Positions 35,101 through 47,012 of a stretch of 64,000 bases of DNA are shown piece by piece. Positions within the stretch are counted from its first letter, which is position 1. Every line of letters starts with the position of its first letter. Position numbers and translations under genes: made by a program. Below the pieces are notes generated by a model. The model saw only the letters and a program-made list of their open reading frames with translations, was not told the origin of the DNA and did not search any database. Source of the stretch: Bolinopsis microptera (lineage: Eukaryota > Ctenophora > Tentaculata > Lobata > Bolinopsidae). The stretch covers positions 13,787,167 to 13,851,166 of the forward strand of contig NC_087074.1 of the NCBI RefSeq assembly GCF_026151205.1, read 5' to 3'.

Positions 35101-38100
35101 AAACATTAAAAGCACATACAGTGTATTAACAGTTACACTGCACATTCGGTGCATTTATACTTACAGTGCACATACAGTGTATGTATACTTACAGTGCACA
35201 TAGCTCCGCCCCGGAGCACGAAGTTGTGAGGGAACTTGTAGCTGCAGAAAGCACTGTCACTGACCGTCTGTTGTATCACACATCCTCCCAGATACTCATC
35301 CTGGATATTGTTATGTTAAGTATTTTAGCAGACATTCACTACAGTCAGAAGCTGGCCCTGGGGTACCGGATTCAAATACCAGAGATTCCTTATCACCATT
35401 TAATAAGAACACGTAGTAAATATTAAAATTGATAAATAAATTAATATTAGATTAACGTTAAGAAGCCGAAATACTAGTACAAGTAAGTAACTAACGTGGT
35501 TGGAAGTGTTAACGAGTCTAACGTAGTCTCCTCTATCATGGACATCCCATATCTTCACACTACCTGTTGAACTGAAACAACATTGTATTGGCTTTGGTAA
35601 AGTATACATCAACCACATCTTCAATAATACTGATGTTACAATAATACTGATGTTATAATACTGATGTTATAATACTGATGTTGATGGAAATTAAGATATA
35701 ATATCACCAACTTAACATGAACATTTAAAGGAGACTTACAAACTGGTAGAATCTGAGTGAGTAGCCAGGTTCTGTCCACGTTTAGGAGACCGAGAAACAT
35801 CAGTAACAGTCTCCACCTCCTTCGTCCGAGCTGGCGCTGACGCAACAGACGCAGCAGATGGCGCACGCTTGACATCATCATTGACAAAGCGCTGGGACGA
35901 GCTGCTTATCTTCTGACCTGAGAGTTGGGAGGCGGTGACGGGTCTGTGGCGACCTACTGTCTGTACCTCCGTCCGGTACTTCAACAAACTCTCGTTTTGA
36001 TCCAGGTTCTCTTTTAGATTGCTGATCTCTTCTTGGAGGGGGATACGAGCATCTTGTAGTTCTTCACATTCCAGACACTATAAGCAAAAATGTTAGTTAA
36101 ATGAATTCTAACATAGGACTCAATTAACATTTTCCAAACGTTGCGGCGATTAAATTCAGTTGAACTTTTGTGTTTTTCTTCTTCATGTGTACCTTGATAT
36201 GGAACTTGTCCTTGAGTTCTTTAAGTTCGCCGAGTGACTGTGTGAGAGTAAGCGCATTGTGCGAGCGCTCGTGCTCCAGCGAGTGGGTCGTGTTGCGTAG
36301 GGTGTCTTCCAGCGCATTATTCTTTCCGATCAGATTGTTTACCTGTAAAAAAAAAGAAACTTTAAGATGAGCTTTTTAATTGTTGGTGGACGAGGGAAAA
36401 TATTTCATAATTCAAATTAGAAACTTGTTTAACAAAGTTTTAAAGCTCTTGAGGATCTGTTATCCTGTTCTACCTGAGCTTTTAGTGCGTCGTTCTGTAT
36501 TCTCAGCTGTCCGTTAGCATCATTCAGGGTGTTCTGTCTGATTCCATCTTGCTCTTGTTGCGTCTGAAATGAAGAAAATAATGATAATCTTGCACTTTTC
36601 TGTGCAATTCCAGAAGTTTCAAGCTTCTTCAACTGTTCCACTGCGATGTGAAGTTTACAGTTTTAAGTTAATCCTGACTAACACAGAAAAGTTATGTTAA
36701 GAGAGGTCCAAACCTGAGCTTGTTTCAGTTTCTGCCTCATTTTGCTCTCATATTCATTCTTCTGAGCAGCAGCAAGTTTATCCAGACGAGCTCTAGCTTC
36801 TGAGAGGTCACTTTGTAGACGATGCTCAAACTCTTGTCGTAGGTCCCGTTCCAGATTTGTGTTTATTATCTCTAGGTCGCTTATTTTGTCCTTCAGTGAT
36901 TGTATTTCCTGCAAGGTAAAGGTGTTTGAGAGGGTGTTTTACATAAATGTGCTGGGTGTTGGGAAAAACAGAGATTGCTTGGTGCAATGCTTCAGATGAT
37001 AGAAATAAACGAAAGCAAGAAAAAGAAATATGAGAGAGAATCTTGAATTACTTGAAAGAAATAAATATAACTCACAGCATTGTGAACTTCCTTGACGAAA
37101 GCAAGTTCCTGCCTGGTGGCATTTACACAATTCTCAGCTTCAACTCTCAACACTGTTTCTCGCTCGTGACCCTTTTTAGACGCAGCTAGAGTTGATCTTA
37201 TCTCGTCTTTCTCTCTCATAGCTTGCGCAATTGTTCGTCTGTCCTGAAATCATTGAAACAAATGATCAAGAAATTGTAACCCTTAGCGGTTATGTTCATC
37301 ACACTGAAAGTGAACTTAATGACCACGAGTCTTACCGTATTTACAAATCAAATATCGATTTCAGAAACTTTACTGATTACTCTGCTGTTTTGTGGGTTCC
37401 TAAATGTCTCAAAATCCAAAATCTCCACTAACAATACTAGCTCATTTCTCACGGTTGATTACAATTACATGCCCACTTCATCTGGAAAAATCCTTAAATA
37501 TGCATTTGAAATTTTGCTTTGCGTGACCAAACACTCTACTCTGATAGATCTATCATTACTACTTGATAAGTGTACGAACTCTGTTGTACTTCACTCAGAT
37601 TGTTTCCTAATGGGTAACTAGTACTGTATTGTTGTTGCTTTATTGGGGGTTGTCAGGACAACAACTCAGCTCAGATTGAATTCCCGGAGGTAAGGGAATT
37701 ATAACATTAGGTAGTGTAAGAGTGTCTAGTTACATGGACACAAGTATTAACAGACTCGTACGTATGACAACGATTAATGTGGAGAGCGAGACCGTATCGG
37801 GATCATATCTTTTAAGTATCGGGATCATATCCTGTGTATTAAGTATTATAAGCAACGTACCTTTCTGGGTGTATCTATTTGAAGAGAATGTTAATGTGTT
37901 CGCAGAGTTCAACATGTAATTATCATCGCAGCTCACATTCTCAATTATGTCCTTGATTTATGCAGCATAAGTTTGCAGATGATGCTTCATTTAATTCAAC
38001 TAATTTAGACCATGATGCTTTTTAACAACGTGACAATCCAGCATAAATCCAACATAAATCCTGCAAATTTTAACTCCACGAGTAGTAAGAGTGCTTGTTA

Positions 38101-39878
38101 CAACACTCAGAATATTTATGTTCGTGTTTTAATGATTTTCTCAAAGCAGGCTGTGTAGTGAATTTGAAGCAAAGTGCAGATTTTGAGTTCGTAAGCTACT
38201 ATTGTCGACGCGGTCACACTAAACACAAATAGTGATTTACTATTGGAGTATTGGTATTTAGCTTCGCAACATGAAGGAAAACATTTGTTTCGTTCTAAGT
38301 GTACAAACAATATTGAACATGTTCAACACTTCGACAAAACATTGTCTGAGAGTCTGACCAGAAAAATTTGCAACAAATTTAAATGCTCTGAGGACCGGCT
38401 CACAAGTCACAATGCATATGATTATGATCGTACTCCGCCGCCAAATTCTTGGCGGCACACAAAACCGCCGACACACATGGCGCAATATAACAGCTACATT
38501 TTACTTTACCTCGTCGTGCTCCCTGAACGCAGCTAGCAGCAGTTTCTCCTTATGAGCTAGTGCCTGTTCTGTACACAACAGATTCTCATCGGATTTCTTT
38601 CTCACAGCTTGCTCGTCGTCTAGCCTGGATGATTATTATTATAATAGCATAAAGATGGAGCTAGGGCTCACAAGTCATATTATTATTTAATATAAGCATT
38701 TTATTATTTCCCAGATGAAACTCCACTTATTTTAATATAGGTACATATTTTCATGTGAACTGAAACAAAATCACTTCAAAACTAATCTTGCTTGCTAATA
38801 ATGAATATTAAATCCACAGATGTTTGACAAGATTGTTTTTTATTGACCACTGAAGAAGATTACAAAGAGGCACTCAAAACTGCATGGTATAAAGAACTAT
38901 ATTTAACAAATGGCAGAGGTTTTAAAGTATTTGAGCCAGTTACAAGATGACGATAATAAAAAGATAAGTCGCATTACGTTGCTTTAACATTTCTTCAAGC
39001 AGGTCAATTGCTTGCAAAACCTAATTTTTAAAATTGGCACAACTCATGTTTTCCAGAAACCGTCTCAGTATAAATTAAAATTTTTCTGAAAAGAGCACAA
39101 TATCTCACCTAGAACTAAGATCTCGAACCATGGCTGCAGTTTTAAGTTGAAGATCGTGTTTCTTGGCAAGTTCAGACCCGTTATTCTCCAGAAGATGTCT
39201 CGATTCTTTCAACTCAGCTTCGTACATCTCCTTTATAGTCTTCAGCTCTTCTTCTGTTAACTGGGGTAGTTGTGGGTCAGTGGGTGGTGGAATGTACATT
39301 TTTGTCTAGAAGCGTGGTGTGGCTACCTAAAATGATTGGTATGTGCATAGATCATATTATTACATGAAAATGGTCAACAACTTATAACAGAGGGGTTAGA
39401 ATAGGTGCTACGTTAGTGACATATTTCAATTTAAAAACCTACTCAAAACCAACCTTTGAGTTTACTAGGAGTGATTCCAGTTTTTGATTTGTATCAGTTA
39501 GCTGATTTACACGACTGGTGTAATTACTGAACCTGGCCAAAAATAATTTTACAAATGAGGTACAAAAAAATGAATATGAAAGTCAAAAGACAACTAACAA
39601 TATTTTGTTGTACTTCCCTTTTTAATCTATCCTCCCGTTTCCCGTAACAAAATATTACAAACAAAAGCAATAGTGGAGAGGCGACGCACGTTTGTTTTGA
39701 AAATTAACAGCGATCACCTCCCCACTATTGCCCACATAGCTTGATATGATATTATGAATATTGGTTACCTGTCGTGTATGTGCTGCAAGGCATGTTTCTC
39801 ATCCAGTCTCGTCATCTTGAGATTGAGATCAGGGAAGAGACTACTATTCCCATACTTCTCATACTTTGTGGAGATCAT
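29163..39878 (-). CDS. Nuclear lamin-type intermediate filament protein, no CaaX box seen
   Basis: Fourteen minus-strand exons connect in phase: 39878-39769, 39532-39454, 39305-39109, 38624-38510, 37243-37076, 36908-36714, 36563-36474, 36342-36193, 36077-35740, 35571-35496, 35300-35193, 30677-30499, 30349-30198 and 29245-29163; about 679 residues. The short head leads into coil 1A (HALQHIHDRFSNYTSRVNQL) and coil 1B (IKEMYEAELKESRHLLENNG matches the lamin IKAAYEAELGDAR segment). The rod is about 380 residues, the long lamin type. The tail has SPKR and then a lamin tail (LTD) Ig fold over three exons: STGSVKIWDVHDRGDYVRLV, EYLGGCVIQQTVSDSAF...YKFPHNFVLRGG, and NPPSDLLWKDQEAWAIG (human PPTDLVWKAQNTWGCG). 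The last exon ends PRPKSAF with no prenylation motif. The usual TYRKLLEGEE rod end is not recognisable. Lamins line the inner nuclear membrane; a CaaX-less form may be soluble, cytoplasmic or an isoform. Confidence 0.85.
30946..31678. repeat. Large inverted repeat (palindrome) inside a lamin intron
   Basis: Arms of about 275 bp face each other at 30946-31225 and 31406-31678 with high identity, for example GTACAGCAATACTAAGGCAA on the left and its complement near 31640-31673. The arm tips contain a smaller palindrome, ATTATTCGAGA-AGAA-TCTCGAATAAT. The spacer of about 180 bp (31226-31405) includes a direct copy of the sequence that lies just left of the left arm (AGGTCTGATCGTCATCTTCT, 30840-30910 and 31320-31390). 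No transposase, no clear target duplication. Confidence 0.8.
32155..33906 (+). CDS. BTB/POZ-domain protein, nested antisense in lamin intron
   Basis: Intronless 583-codon frame on the plus strand inside the lamin intron 30678-35192. The ATG sits in a good context (accATGG) and 11 bases upstream is a strong 3' splice site (cattttcattccag). Residues about 22-125 read as a BTB/POZ domain (HGNLTFNLGEGVQIKANSII, DCFIEASYTGEIEAV, MSRVFDVSWLIARCEKYF), followed by a BACK-like helical region to about 270. Residues about 276-335 are ten imperfect copies of a hexapeptide (EVEIRP type). The last 240 residues have no family I recognise; YWNWSYLQFHGEQ near the end recalls BTB-associated C-terminal beta modules. 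BTB-BACK proteins often recruit substrates to Cullin-3 ligases; no Kelch repeats are present, so this role is only suggested. Confidence 0.7.
   Translation: MAPKVCVPADFGRHHIGAPSHGNLTFNLGEGVQIKANSIILSLNSPIIDDLTTDLHLTSLEAEDFSREAVDCFIEASYTGEIEAVTLGNFRDVNKMSRVFDVSWLIARCEKYFVSYLDKLDSESSYPDMLFAVEEAVYLLSTVKKRDFLDLVILKMSTAFSHAIRGSFIVDYLFDVGTCTNIKLDACIAIVQDDLHVLVNVLIAHLEKQGFESLDVNSKHLLRNIDLSASFADNSSLHTKLFATLECIKNVGKEEYQLFVALHKQITSRYCTFNPEAEILPELEIRSEVEVRPEVEIRTEVEVRPEVEIRPEVVKRPKIEIRPEVVICPEVEICPFSPKDFNINKDTTFDVEFQKRASNLGVTNLYSFLDGLIWMKKICDYEIPKDISSRIVAVKKERGWGRIDIDYFVTWLGIEGNCPEAELFFEEDQVNRINLTDYLTAEDFVRKYFHQNSSFEFELADTKYANLKFVFTTIAMEGDNPDTFKMNLAELDPDQPLSHPMPRLHVALQISIITVESGNISVITPVFGKPTCDKTKTYWNWSYLQFHGEQVSNLDMLWGECGPLLYRTFLVVEKCRLVAYLVE
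32980..33159 (+). repeat. 18-bp coding minisatellite, ten units
   Basis: Ten tandem 18-bp units of the type GAAGTAGAGATTCGTCCT run in frame inside the BTB gene, giving the hexapeptide EVEIRP with variants (EVVKRP, KIEIRP, EVEICP). Unit divergence is low, so copy number could be polymorphic. Confidence 0.9.
33907..35192. other. Remainder of the lamin intron, no firm gene
   Basis: Between the BTB gene and the lamin LTD exon at 35193. A minus-strand 72-codon frame (34845-34627) and a nearby acceptor-preceded minus-strand frame at about 34500-34580 look mildly protein-like but have no partner exon or family match; I do not call them. Confidence 0.3.
35625..35682. repeat. 15-bp tandem repeat in lamin intron
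   Basis: About four copies of ATAATACTGATGTTA between the LTD exon at 35496-35571 and the tail exon at 35740. Confidence 0.75.
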
Positions 39879-42800
39879 ATCTCCTACCTAAAATATCGTG
39901 TCATTATTCTAATTTGACAAGTATTGAAAATCATAATGATAAACCAAGGACTTTGGGGAAAGCAAAAAGCCGTGGTAGTTAATTTTCAACAAGGTGATTC
40001 AAAATGATAACTGAAAGTCTGATTAGTGAATATTGAAAGTAAATCGTCAGACATCAAAGAATTTAACCGCTTTTGTATTGTTGACGGATTTGCTCCTTTG
40101 GAAAATGAGCTTAACAATTCTTGCCTGTTATTTGTAAATAGAATTTTAAAGATCTTGATCATTTTAAAAGCAAGCATTCAACACCAATTTTAAAAGCGGC
40201 AATCTGGAACTTTAGGACAACATAGTCCTTATCATCTTAATTAAAATTTAAGTACCAACTCATCAACAAACAGTGACCGAAAATATTCGATTCATTCCTA
40301 AATGAACTTCATATAAAACCGAAGGTAGTTAAATATATAAATTCAGATATAAATACATGAGTACCTGTGCGATGTGATTTCATTGTATGAAATTCGCAAA
40401 GGAATCGATGATGTCAATATGAATATAGCACATAGCCTTTTCATCGGAAAAGGAAGCTACACAATTACATATTATTTATCATGTCCAATTTCAGTGTTTC
40501 AACTTTCAAGTACTAGACATGTTAGCAGTGATTACTGTGAGCCATATTAGAGATTTTTTACGAATTTCATTGATATTCGAGTTTTTGTTTAGAATTAAAA
40601 CAAGTCCTTCATATTATGGAGCCCAGTAATCGACCGGGACATGATTTCAGGCCTGACCGGGACCGGGACCGGGACCAAGAATCCTGAATTAACCGGGACC
40701 GGGATCATAAATTAGCATTTGACCCGGACCGGGATGAAAAATGTGACTTGACCGGGACCAGGATAGCTCAAAATTGCCAATCCCGGTACCGGGATTCCCG
40801 GTACCGGGAATTCCGGTCGATTACTGGTTAATTCATGATCATAATTTATTACTCAAACTTGTTTAGCAATTTTAAACATTGTTTTATTTGGCTCAGAATC
40901 CCGGTCGATTACTGATGGAGCCAGGGTGTGGACTGGCTACACCTGGTTAAAACACTTTCATCCCATTACATAATATTGAAATAGAATAAATTTACAATAA
41001 ATAAATTATGCAATTTCATAACATTATAATCAACAAAATATATTTAATGACTGAATCTCAAAATACACAAATACGAATTAAACAAGAAAAAGATGAATCT
41101 ACAAAGTCTTTTCAGATGTCATTGCCATTTGTCAACTTGCTCCTGCATAAATTTAAATTCTAAAAATCATTTTATAGACGATATTGCAATGGCTACTAAT
41201 TTATAAGTCACAAATAATAAATTAATACAAATTAAATGCAATTATAATCAAACAATTAATTAATATTACAAAGGTATCTTTATGACTGGAAAAATATAGG
41301 TATGACAATAAAAATTACAAAATAATATTAGGTAGAGATTCTTGTTGGTAAACTCTTCTCTTCTTTTTTAGTTCACTTCTACTCCTCCTCTACCTCTGGA
41401 CATCATGTCGCCAAGTATATCACCAACTGTTTCAACAAAAGTAAAATGTTCTTGGAGTCAATAAATTCTGATTCTTGCCATAAACGTACATCTACAACAT
41501 TTTCAACATTACTCTTTGAGCACCGTTGCCCAAAAAGCTGCACTCATTGATCAAGGGTACCCTATGCAAGTGGCGATATAACATAGTTTATCAAATAAAA
41601 CGAAGATTTAAATATAGTCAAATTCCATTCATATTTTTTAATACTAATATTATTATTATGGAGAGGGGCGAGTAGTATTTTTTAATCTTGACAGTTACTG
41701 TTGTAACTTAAGATTCGAAATTTGTATTCCTTGTATTCCTTGATTCATTGCTATATATCCTCATTATAATTGAGAATTCTTAACATGCCCATTCAAGTAG
41801 AGTATTCTCGCCACATGGTAATCAGTGCTTTGAGTAGTCTTAAATTGCCCCAGGGTTTCAACTTTGGCACTAAACCTTACTACTACAACTCTGTTTCAGA
41901 TCATTTCAATATTTTTTATCTAACACTTATTCTACTTCGGAAATTACAACAGCCACATTGTTACACGAGTATAACCAGCCAATTACAGGAAGCCAAATAA
42001 TTCTTACAAGGATTCTTACAGAATAGCATTATATTATGAGTAGGTCTGATTCAGTCCCATATTGCTAATATGAGAACTTCAGTTTTTGATGAAAATTCTT
42101 ATGAGATTTCACTCTATTAACGCGTGATGTTATAAACCGAGTTTCTGGTTATTATTCTATACCTTTCAATTAGTTTTATCTGCACCCCACTGATTAATAT
42201 CACATCGGAAACGCTTTCAGCAAAAAACAAAATGGGAGTTTCTTCACCCATTCTTGTAGCTGGTACATGTTTTGCTATTTTGTGATCACTGTATCTAAAG
42301 TTCATTTTTGAAATTAGGCCTATATATTAATTATTTAACAGCCTCTGTTTTTAAGGCGCATTGTCGATCGATTATATTTTTTACACCTCAAAAAGATTCC
42401 TTAAGAACAATTTTCTAGAGAAAAGACAATTTTTTGAGAAAAGACAATTTTATTATTTATCACCAATTCAATACATAATCAATAAATATATATCCGAATA
42501 AATGTGATTTAAAATTAAATGAAACAAGTATGCTAGCAGCTAGCGCGCTTGTATTTAATAAATATTCACGCTGTTAAAAATGGGTCTTACCACACGGCAC
42601 ACCGCCACTCACATTAGCACAGTTGGTGAACGGACCCAGGCGCTGTTAAGCTTTTATGAGCCCTGGTTGACTGCTGAGAGTGGCGACGGGTCTGACATTA
42701 ATTTTATTTTAGTTTTCCCTATATTCCAATAAAAGTTTAGTTTTGAGTTAAATGATTTTTATGCGATAATTATGATTTAAGTTGAAGCTGCTTGCAATAC

Positions 42801-43443
42801 ATTATTGCTTGAAAATTGTTTAAATATGCTCGCTATACGCTTAATTTTTAGATACCGTATGTATATGTAGTATGTACATATCAGCTCATAATACATAATA
42901 CTAAATAACAATAATAAATAAATTAAAAGCATGAAGAGGTCCAAAACCAGTTCAAGCATGCGACACCAGGATGAATACATTATATTGACATCGGAAGCTG
43001 CAAGCTTATTAACGTTTGATTCCACGTTGATCCGTTATTATGAAGTCACCTTCAGGCGGTGTCGACGGATCATGCGAAAAGGGTTTTTGACAGGCTGTGC
43101 CCTTACCATAATTAAACTGAACCATTGCCTGGTACGATGTAGACATGAGTAGTGGATAAGAGAGCCGCGCAAGCGCTCGCGCGCATTTGTGTTGCTCTGA
43201 CAAATAGCGCTTGACTAATTTAGCTACCAAGACGTAAATCGCGCGTTACGTAAAGTATCATTTTTCCCTTCAGATAAAGCGAACGGTACACCCGCGTGTA
43301 ACCTTCTTCAATGGGTTGTGTGCGTGTTTGGTGGAGTGAGTGTATAATGTAATGATTGAATGAATCTTTTTATTTTGTGGTGTATATATGATGTGAGTGA
43401 CAGGTGTAAAATGTAAAAGATATAAATATAAATGGGGGTCTTT
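39879..43443. other. Lamin 5' flank and repeat-rich intergenic DNA
   Basis: No gene recognised apart from the hAT-type MITE at 40624. A splice-donor-like site on the minus strand near 40368 could end a lamin 5' UTR exon. Around 41370-41440 both strands show short open segments with splice-like borders, too short to assign. A GC-rich patch at 42590-42700 has partly complementary ends (GCCACTC, GAGTGGC) but no recognised RNA fold. Confidence 0.35.
40624..40914. mobile_element. hAT-type MITE with perfect 8-bp target duplication
   Basis: Starts CAGTAATCGACCGGGA and ends TCCCGGTCGATTACTG, terminal inverted repeats with the hAT-style CAG...CTG ends. The 8-bp ATGGAGCC occurs immediately on both sides (40616-40623 and 40915-40922). 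The interior is dominated by GGGACC hexamers and their complement (CCCGGTACCGGG), so much of it folds back. A second internal copy of the right end stops at 40825. No transposase. Confidence 0.88.
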
Positions 43444-44990
43444 TCATCGGAAAGTGTTGAAGTTTAAGTCCTGCCAGTTAATATTGTTAGGTTGGTGTTG
43501 AGCCTTCATGATAGAATACTTCAATTGGGATTTAATTGAGCCTAGTGAACCTATTTTACCACGTGCATTTGACTGTTCAAGAAACGTATTCCATAGATTT
43601 GCCCCTTTATATGCGAAATTGTGAGATGAGTGTGGTGTCACAAATCTGTCATCTCTGAGCTGAGACTTCTTAAATAGAGAATACATGGATATGGGCTGAT
43701 GACTCTTCACTATCTTCATTGTTTCAGTAATGCATCTGTATCTATATATGTTATGTACTGTCATTAGTTCCTTAGATTGGAAAATCGGTTTTGATGATTC
43801 TCTAAAGTGGAATTCTGCCCCAAGTATTTGGCAGCGATGTGGCCTTACTTGTCTATCACCAGTCTTCCTCAAGCTGATACATATAGAACACGGTTTAATG
43901 TGAGGTATAGTTGATTCATTGGATATTTGACCTTTCTTGTTTATACTGCACTGGATTGGCCTGCTACGAGAACAAGTTTTAAACTTGTCGCTAAATGCTT
44001 CCGAGTCCCCAAATAAGATTCGGACACATTTCTTCTGTGCAAGGAATAGCGGTGAAAGCTTATTAATTGATACACCACCCCATACAGTTATACCGTATCC
44101 TAGATGAGATTCAAAAAGAGTGTGGTATATCTGTTTGTACAGCTGGCTGGGGAGGGAGTTTTTTATTCGATAAATACGGCCACATATACTGTTTAATTTC
44201 TTAGTTAGTTTCTCGATATGAGGTGTCCAACTCAGTTTGTCATCTATAATAACACCTAGAAATTTCGTTTCAGTAACCTGTTTGATCGGGATTCCATCAA
44301 TTTCTAGATTCAAGTCATTTTCAGTATTATCAATGGTCTTACGTTTAGTAGGCGAGAAGTACATGTAACAGGATTTTTTAACATTAATGTGCAGTAGATT
44401 ATGGCGCATATATTGGCACACAGAGTCAAGAATTTCATTCGCTATTTTGTATGCTAGTTCCTTAGTTTCAGCAGCTACAAAGATGTTTGTGTCATCTGCA
44501 AATAGTACAAACTTTCCTAATGTACTACATCTATAGATGTCATTTATATAGATAAGAAAGAGCAAGGGGCCCAAAACGGATCCTTGTGGTACGCCTAGTT
44601 TAACTGGGAGAGGCTCTGATTCTTCACCAAGTACACTAACATACTGGTATCTATTATTTAGATAGCTGGAGAGCAGCTTTAGTGCGTTTCCTCTAACTCC
44701 GTAATTACTAAGTTTCTTAAGTAGCATATCAAATGGTAAGGTATCAAATGCTTTAGAGAGATCGATAAATATTCCTAATACGTGGTTTTTATTATTCCGT
44801 TTTTCTTCGACATGATTTACGGAGTAATTAAGAGCATGACTTGTCGAGTGGTTTTTTTCAAAAGCCGAACTGATTTTCGAATATTATTCCTCGAGATAAG
44901 AAAAAGTTGTATAATCCGGAAAAGTCAATGCGGAACTCGGGTCCTTGGTATTGTCGTCGGTATATTGTCCATTATCTACGTTCTGCTTTC
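43444..44990 (-). mobile_element. Decayed CR1/jockey-like LINE, reverse transcriptase and C-terminal tail
   Basis: The 427-codon minus-strand frame ending at 43444 has the non-LTR reverse transcriptase palm and thumb: LGVPQGSVLGPLLFLIYIND, the catalytic LFADDTNIF, then TKFLGVIIDDKLSWTPHI and the tail NFAYKGANLWNTF. Upstream on the same strand the frame continues with FIDLSKAFDTLPFD, and fingers homology (QFGF, then KNHSTSHAL) extends to about 44960 but in two frames, so at least one indel is present near 44860. The endonuclease domain is missing. The element is a 5'-truncated, inactive copy. It is a different clade from the LINE at 52 kb and resembles the fragment at 145-908. Confidence 0.85.
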
Positions 44991-46232
44991 GTAGTTTAAA
45001 CAATAGTGAGTTCTAAATATACAGCTTTAAACCGATTAAGTATGAATGAATGAAATACCTGACAATCCGCACTCTTATAATCCAAAAGCATGAGTAACTC
45101 ATAGTGATGTATGATTTCTAGAAACTTTAAATTAATTTTGGCGCTCACAGGTCCTCATGAATATGTGGTCGCCGCATAAGGTTCTGTAAATGCGCAGGGC
45201 ACCTTCAAGCTTAAATTATTCACCTTACTGAGGCAGTCAACCAACGCGCGGCTTTATTTTTATGATATGATATGTTTTGATTGTTATTAATAAATACCAA
45301 AATTTAAATTTGTTTTCCTACTGTAAATAATTTTTTCAAATTTTTTAGATGAAAACGATGAACCGTATTCTTGAAAATTTCAGCTCTGATTTTTTCCTTT
45401 TCTGTAGTAGAATTCATGTTCACATATGACATAGCCATGTGTATACGCATACTGCGGTCGCGCTACTGCAAGCGAGAGGGCTCTGGTTAGAGCAAGAAGT
45501 CATGATGGGCTGCACGACTTACTGTGCTCCAACTCAGCGGGGTGCATAAAAGATAAGCATATCAACAGTGGCTTACGTATGAAGTGGTGTAAGCAGCTTG
45601 CAAGGGAGGCTAAGAAGCGAGCCATCAACATTTCATGGAAAAGCTTGTTTAATTTTGGTAGGTGATTAAGTTTTGTCCTTTCGATCTGCATCAAATTCGG
45701 TTAGAGTCATGAGATTTCCTCAAATCATAGCTCAATTAATGATTAACGAAAAAGCTTTTGCTCATTTCAGAAAAAGAAATGCAGTCAAAAAACCAAAATG
45801 TGATCAAGATATCAAATCGGTTCTATGTAGTTAGCTACTGAGTTTCACTAACAATACAATGATCACAGAGACTTGCAACGATCTTGTATCACGTCGTGAC
45901 CCCAAATATCGTTTCACTATATTGTAGAGCTAGTTTTACGATACAGGGGGAGCCGCGCACTCTTGCGCGGCGGGTCATACATTGTAGGTTTACTTGACCA
46001 TTGTTAATCATTAATGATCTGGCCCGGCGCGCGCTACTTCGTAGCACTTGCCATCGGGCCATAAAATTTCGAGAAGAAAGCGGCGCGCGCTACTTCGAAG
46101 AAATTTAGACGAGTAACATCCGTCAATAGGTTTACAACCTACCAGGACGCGCGCCGAGTTGGACTCGTCGACGGTCCAATATATGGAACAAATATTTTAC
46201 GAGTATCACCCGTTAAGTCATACAACGTATGA

Positions 46233-46316
46233 CTTACCTGAGGACCCCAGGCTATTATGTTCATTAACATAATAAATAAAGATTTGGCGGAATGACAGGC
46301 TGAGCGCGGCCCAGTA
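46233..46316. mobile_element. Short ACCTGAGG element, copy 1
   Basis: Begins CTTACCTGAGGACCCCAGGC and ends GCGCGGCCCAGTA. Flanked by ACGTATGA (46225-46232) and ACGTATGT (46317-46324), an 8-bp duplication with one mismatch. The same short sequence recurs at 47013-47093 and 56301-56374. Confidence 0.7.
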
Positions 46317-47012
46317 ACGTATGTGGTATGACAACCACGATTGTGGATTTCTGGAACATTCACATTAAAGCCATTAAAAAGAATTACAGTGGTGCTACGG
46401 TTGTTAGATGTGGTGTCATGGTGTGGCTAATTATTCTCAGAAAGCATTAAAGACATGATCTTAGTTGTTTGTTACTAGTATAAGCTAAAGTTTATAATGT
46501 TGTCCATTATTATATTGTTGATGGACATCTGTCAATTAATACAATCATCATCCCAACATTTCGGGCCAATAATGAATAATTCGTTTGCAATTGCACGTTG
46601 TCACTTGCTCTATCAACAATCCAGAGCCCTTGCGCTTGCGGTAGCTTAACGAGTGATACTCTTGACGGATGTTACTCGTCTAAATTTCTTCGAAGTAGCG
46701 CGCGCCGGGCCAGATCATTAACAATGGTCAAGTGATACTCGTAAAATATGTGTTCCATATACAAGACCGTCGACGAGTCCAACTCGGCGCGCGTCCCGGT
46801 AGTGTATAAACCTACAAGCGGTAGCGCGCGCGCGCCTCCCGCGCAAAAGCACATGGTTAGGTGAAGTTGTATGTTTAAATGATTTTTTAATCACAAAACA
46901 TAATAAATGTGGATTAGCTTTGAATTTGGCACATTTAGTGCCAAATTTACAAATATATTATTGGGTTACTGTCACCAATATGCAAGCAATTAGGTCTAAC
47001 CAGTTGCAGTTA

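Noticed and set aside
42590-42700. GC-rich patch that might be a structured RNA
   Set aside because: Only short complementary ends (GCCACTC/GAGTGGC); no snRNA, snoRNA or tRNA signature could be read.
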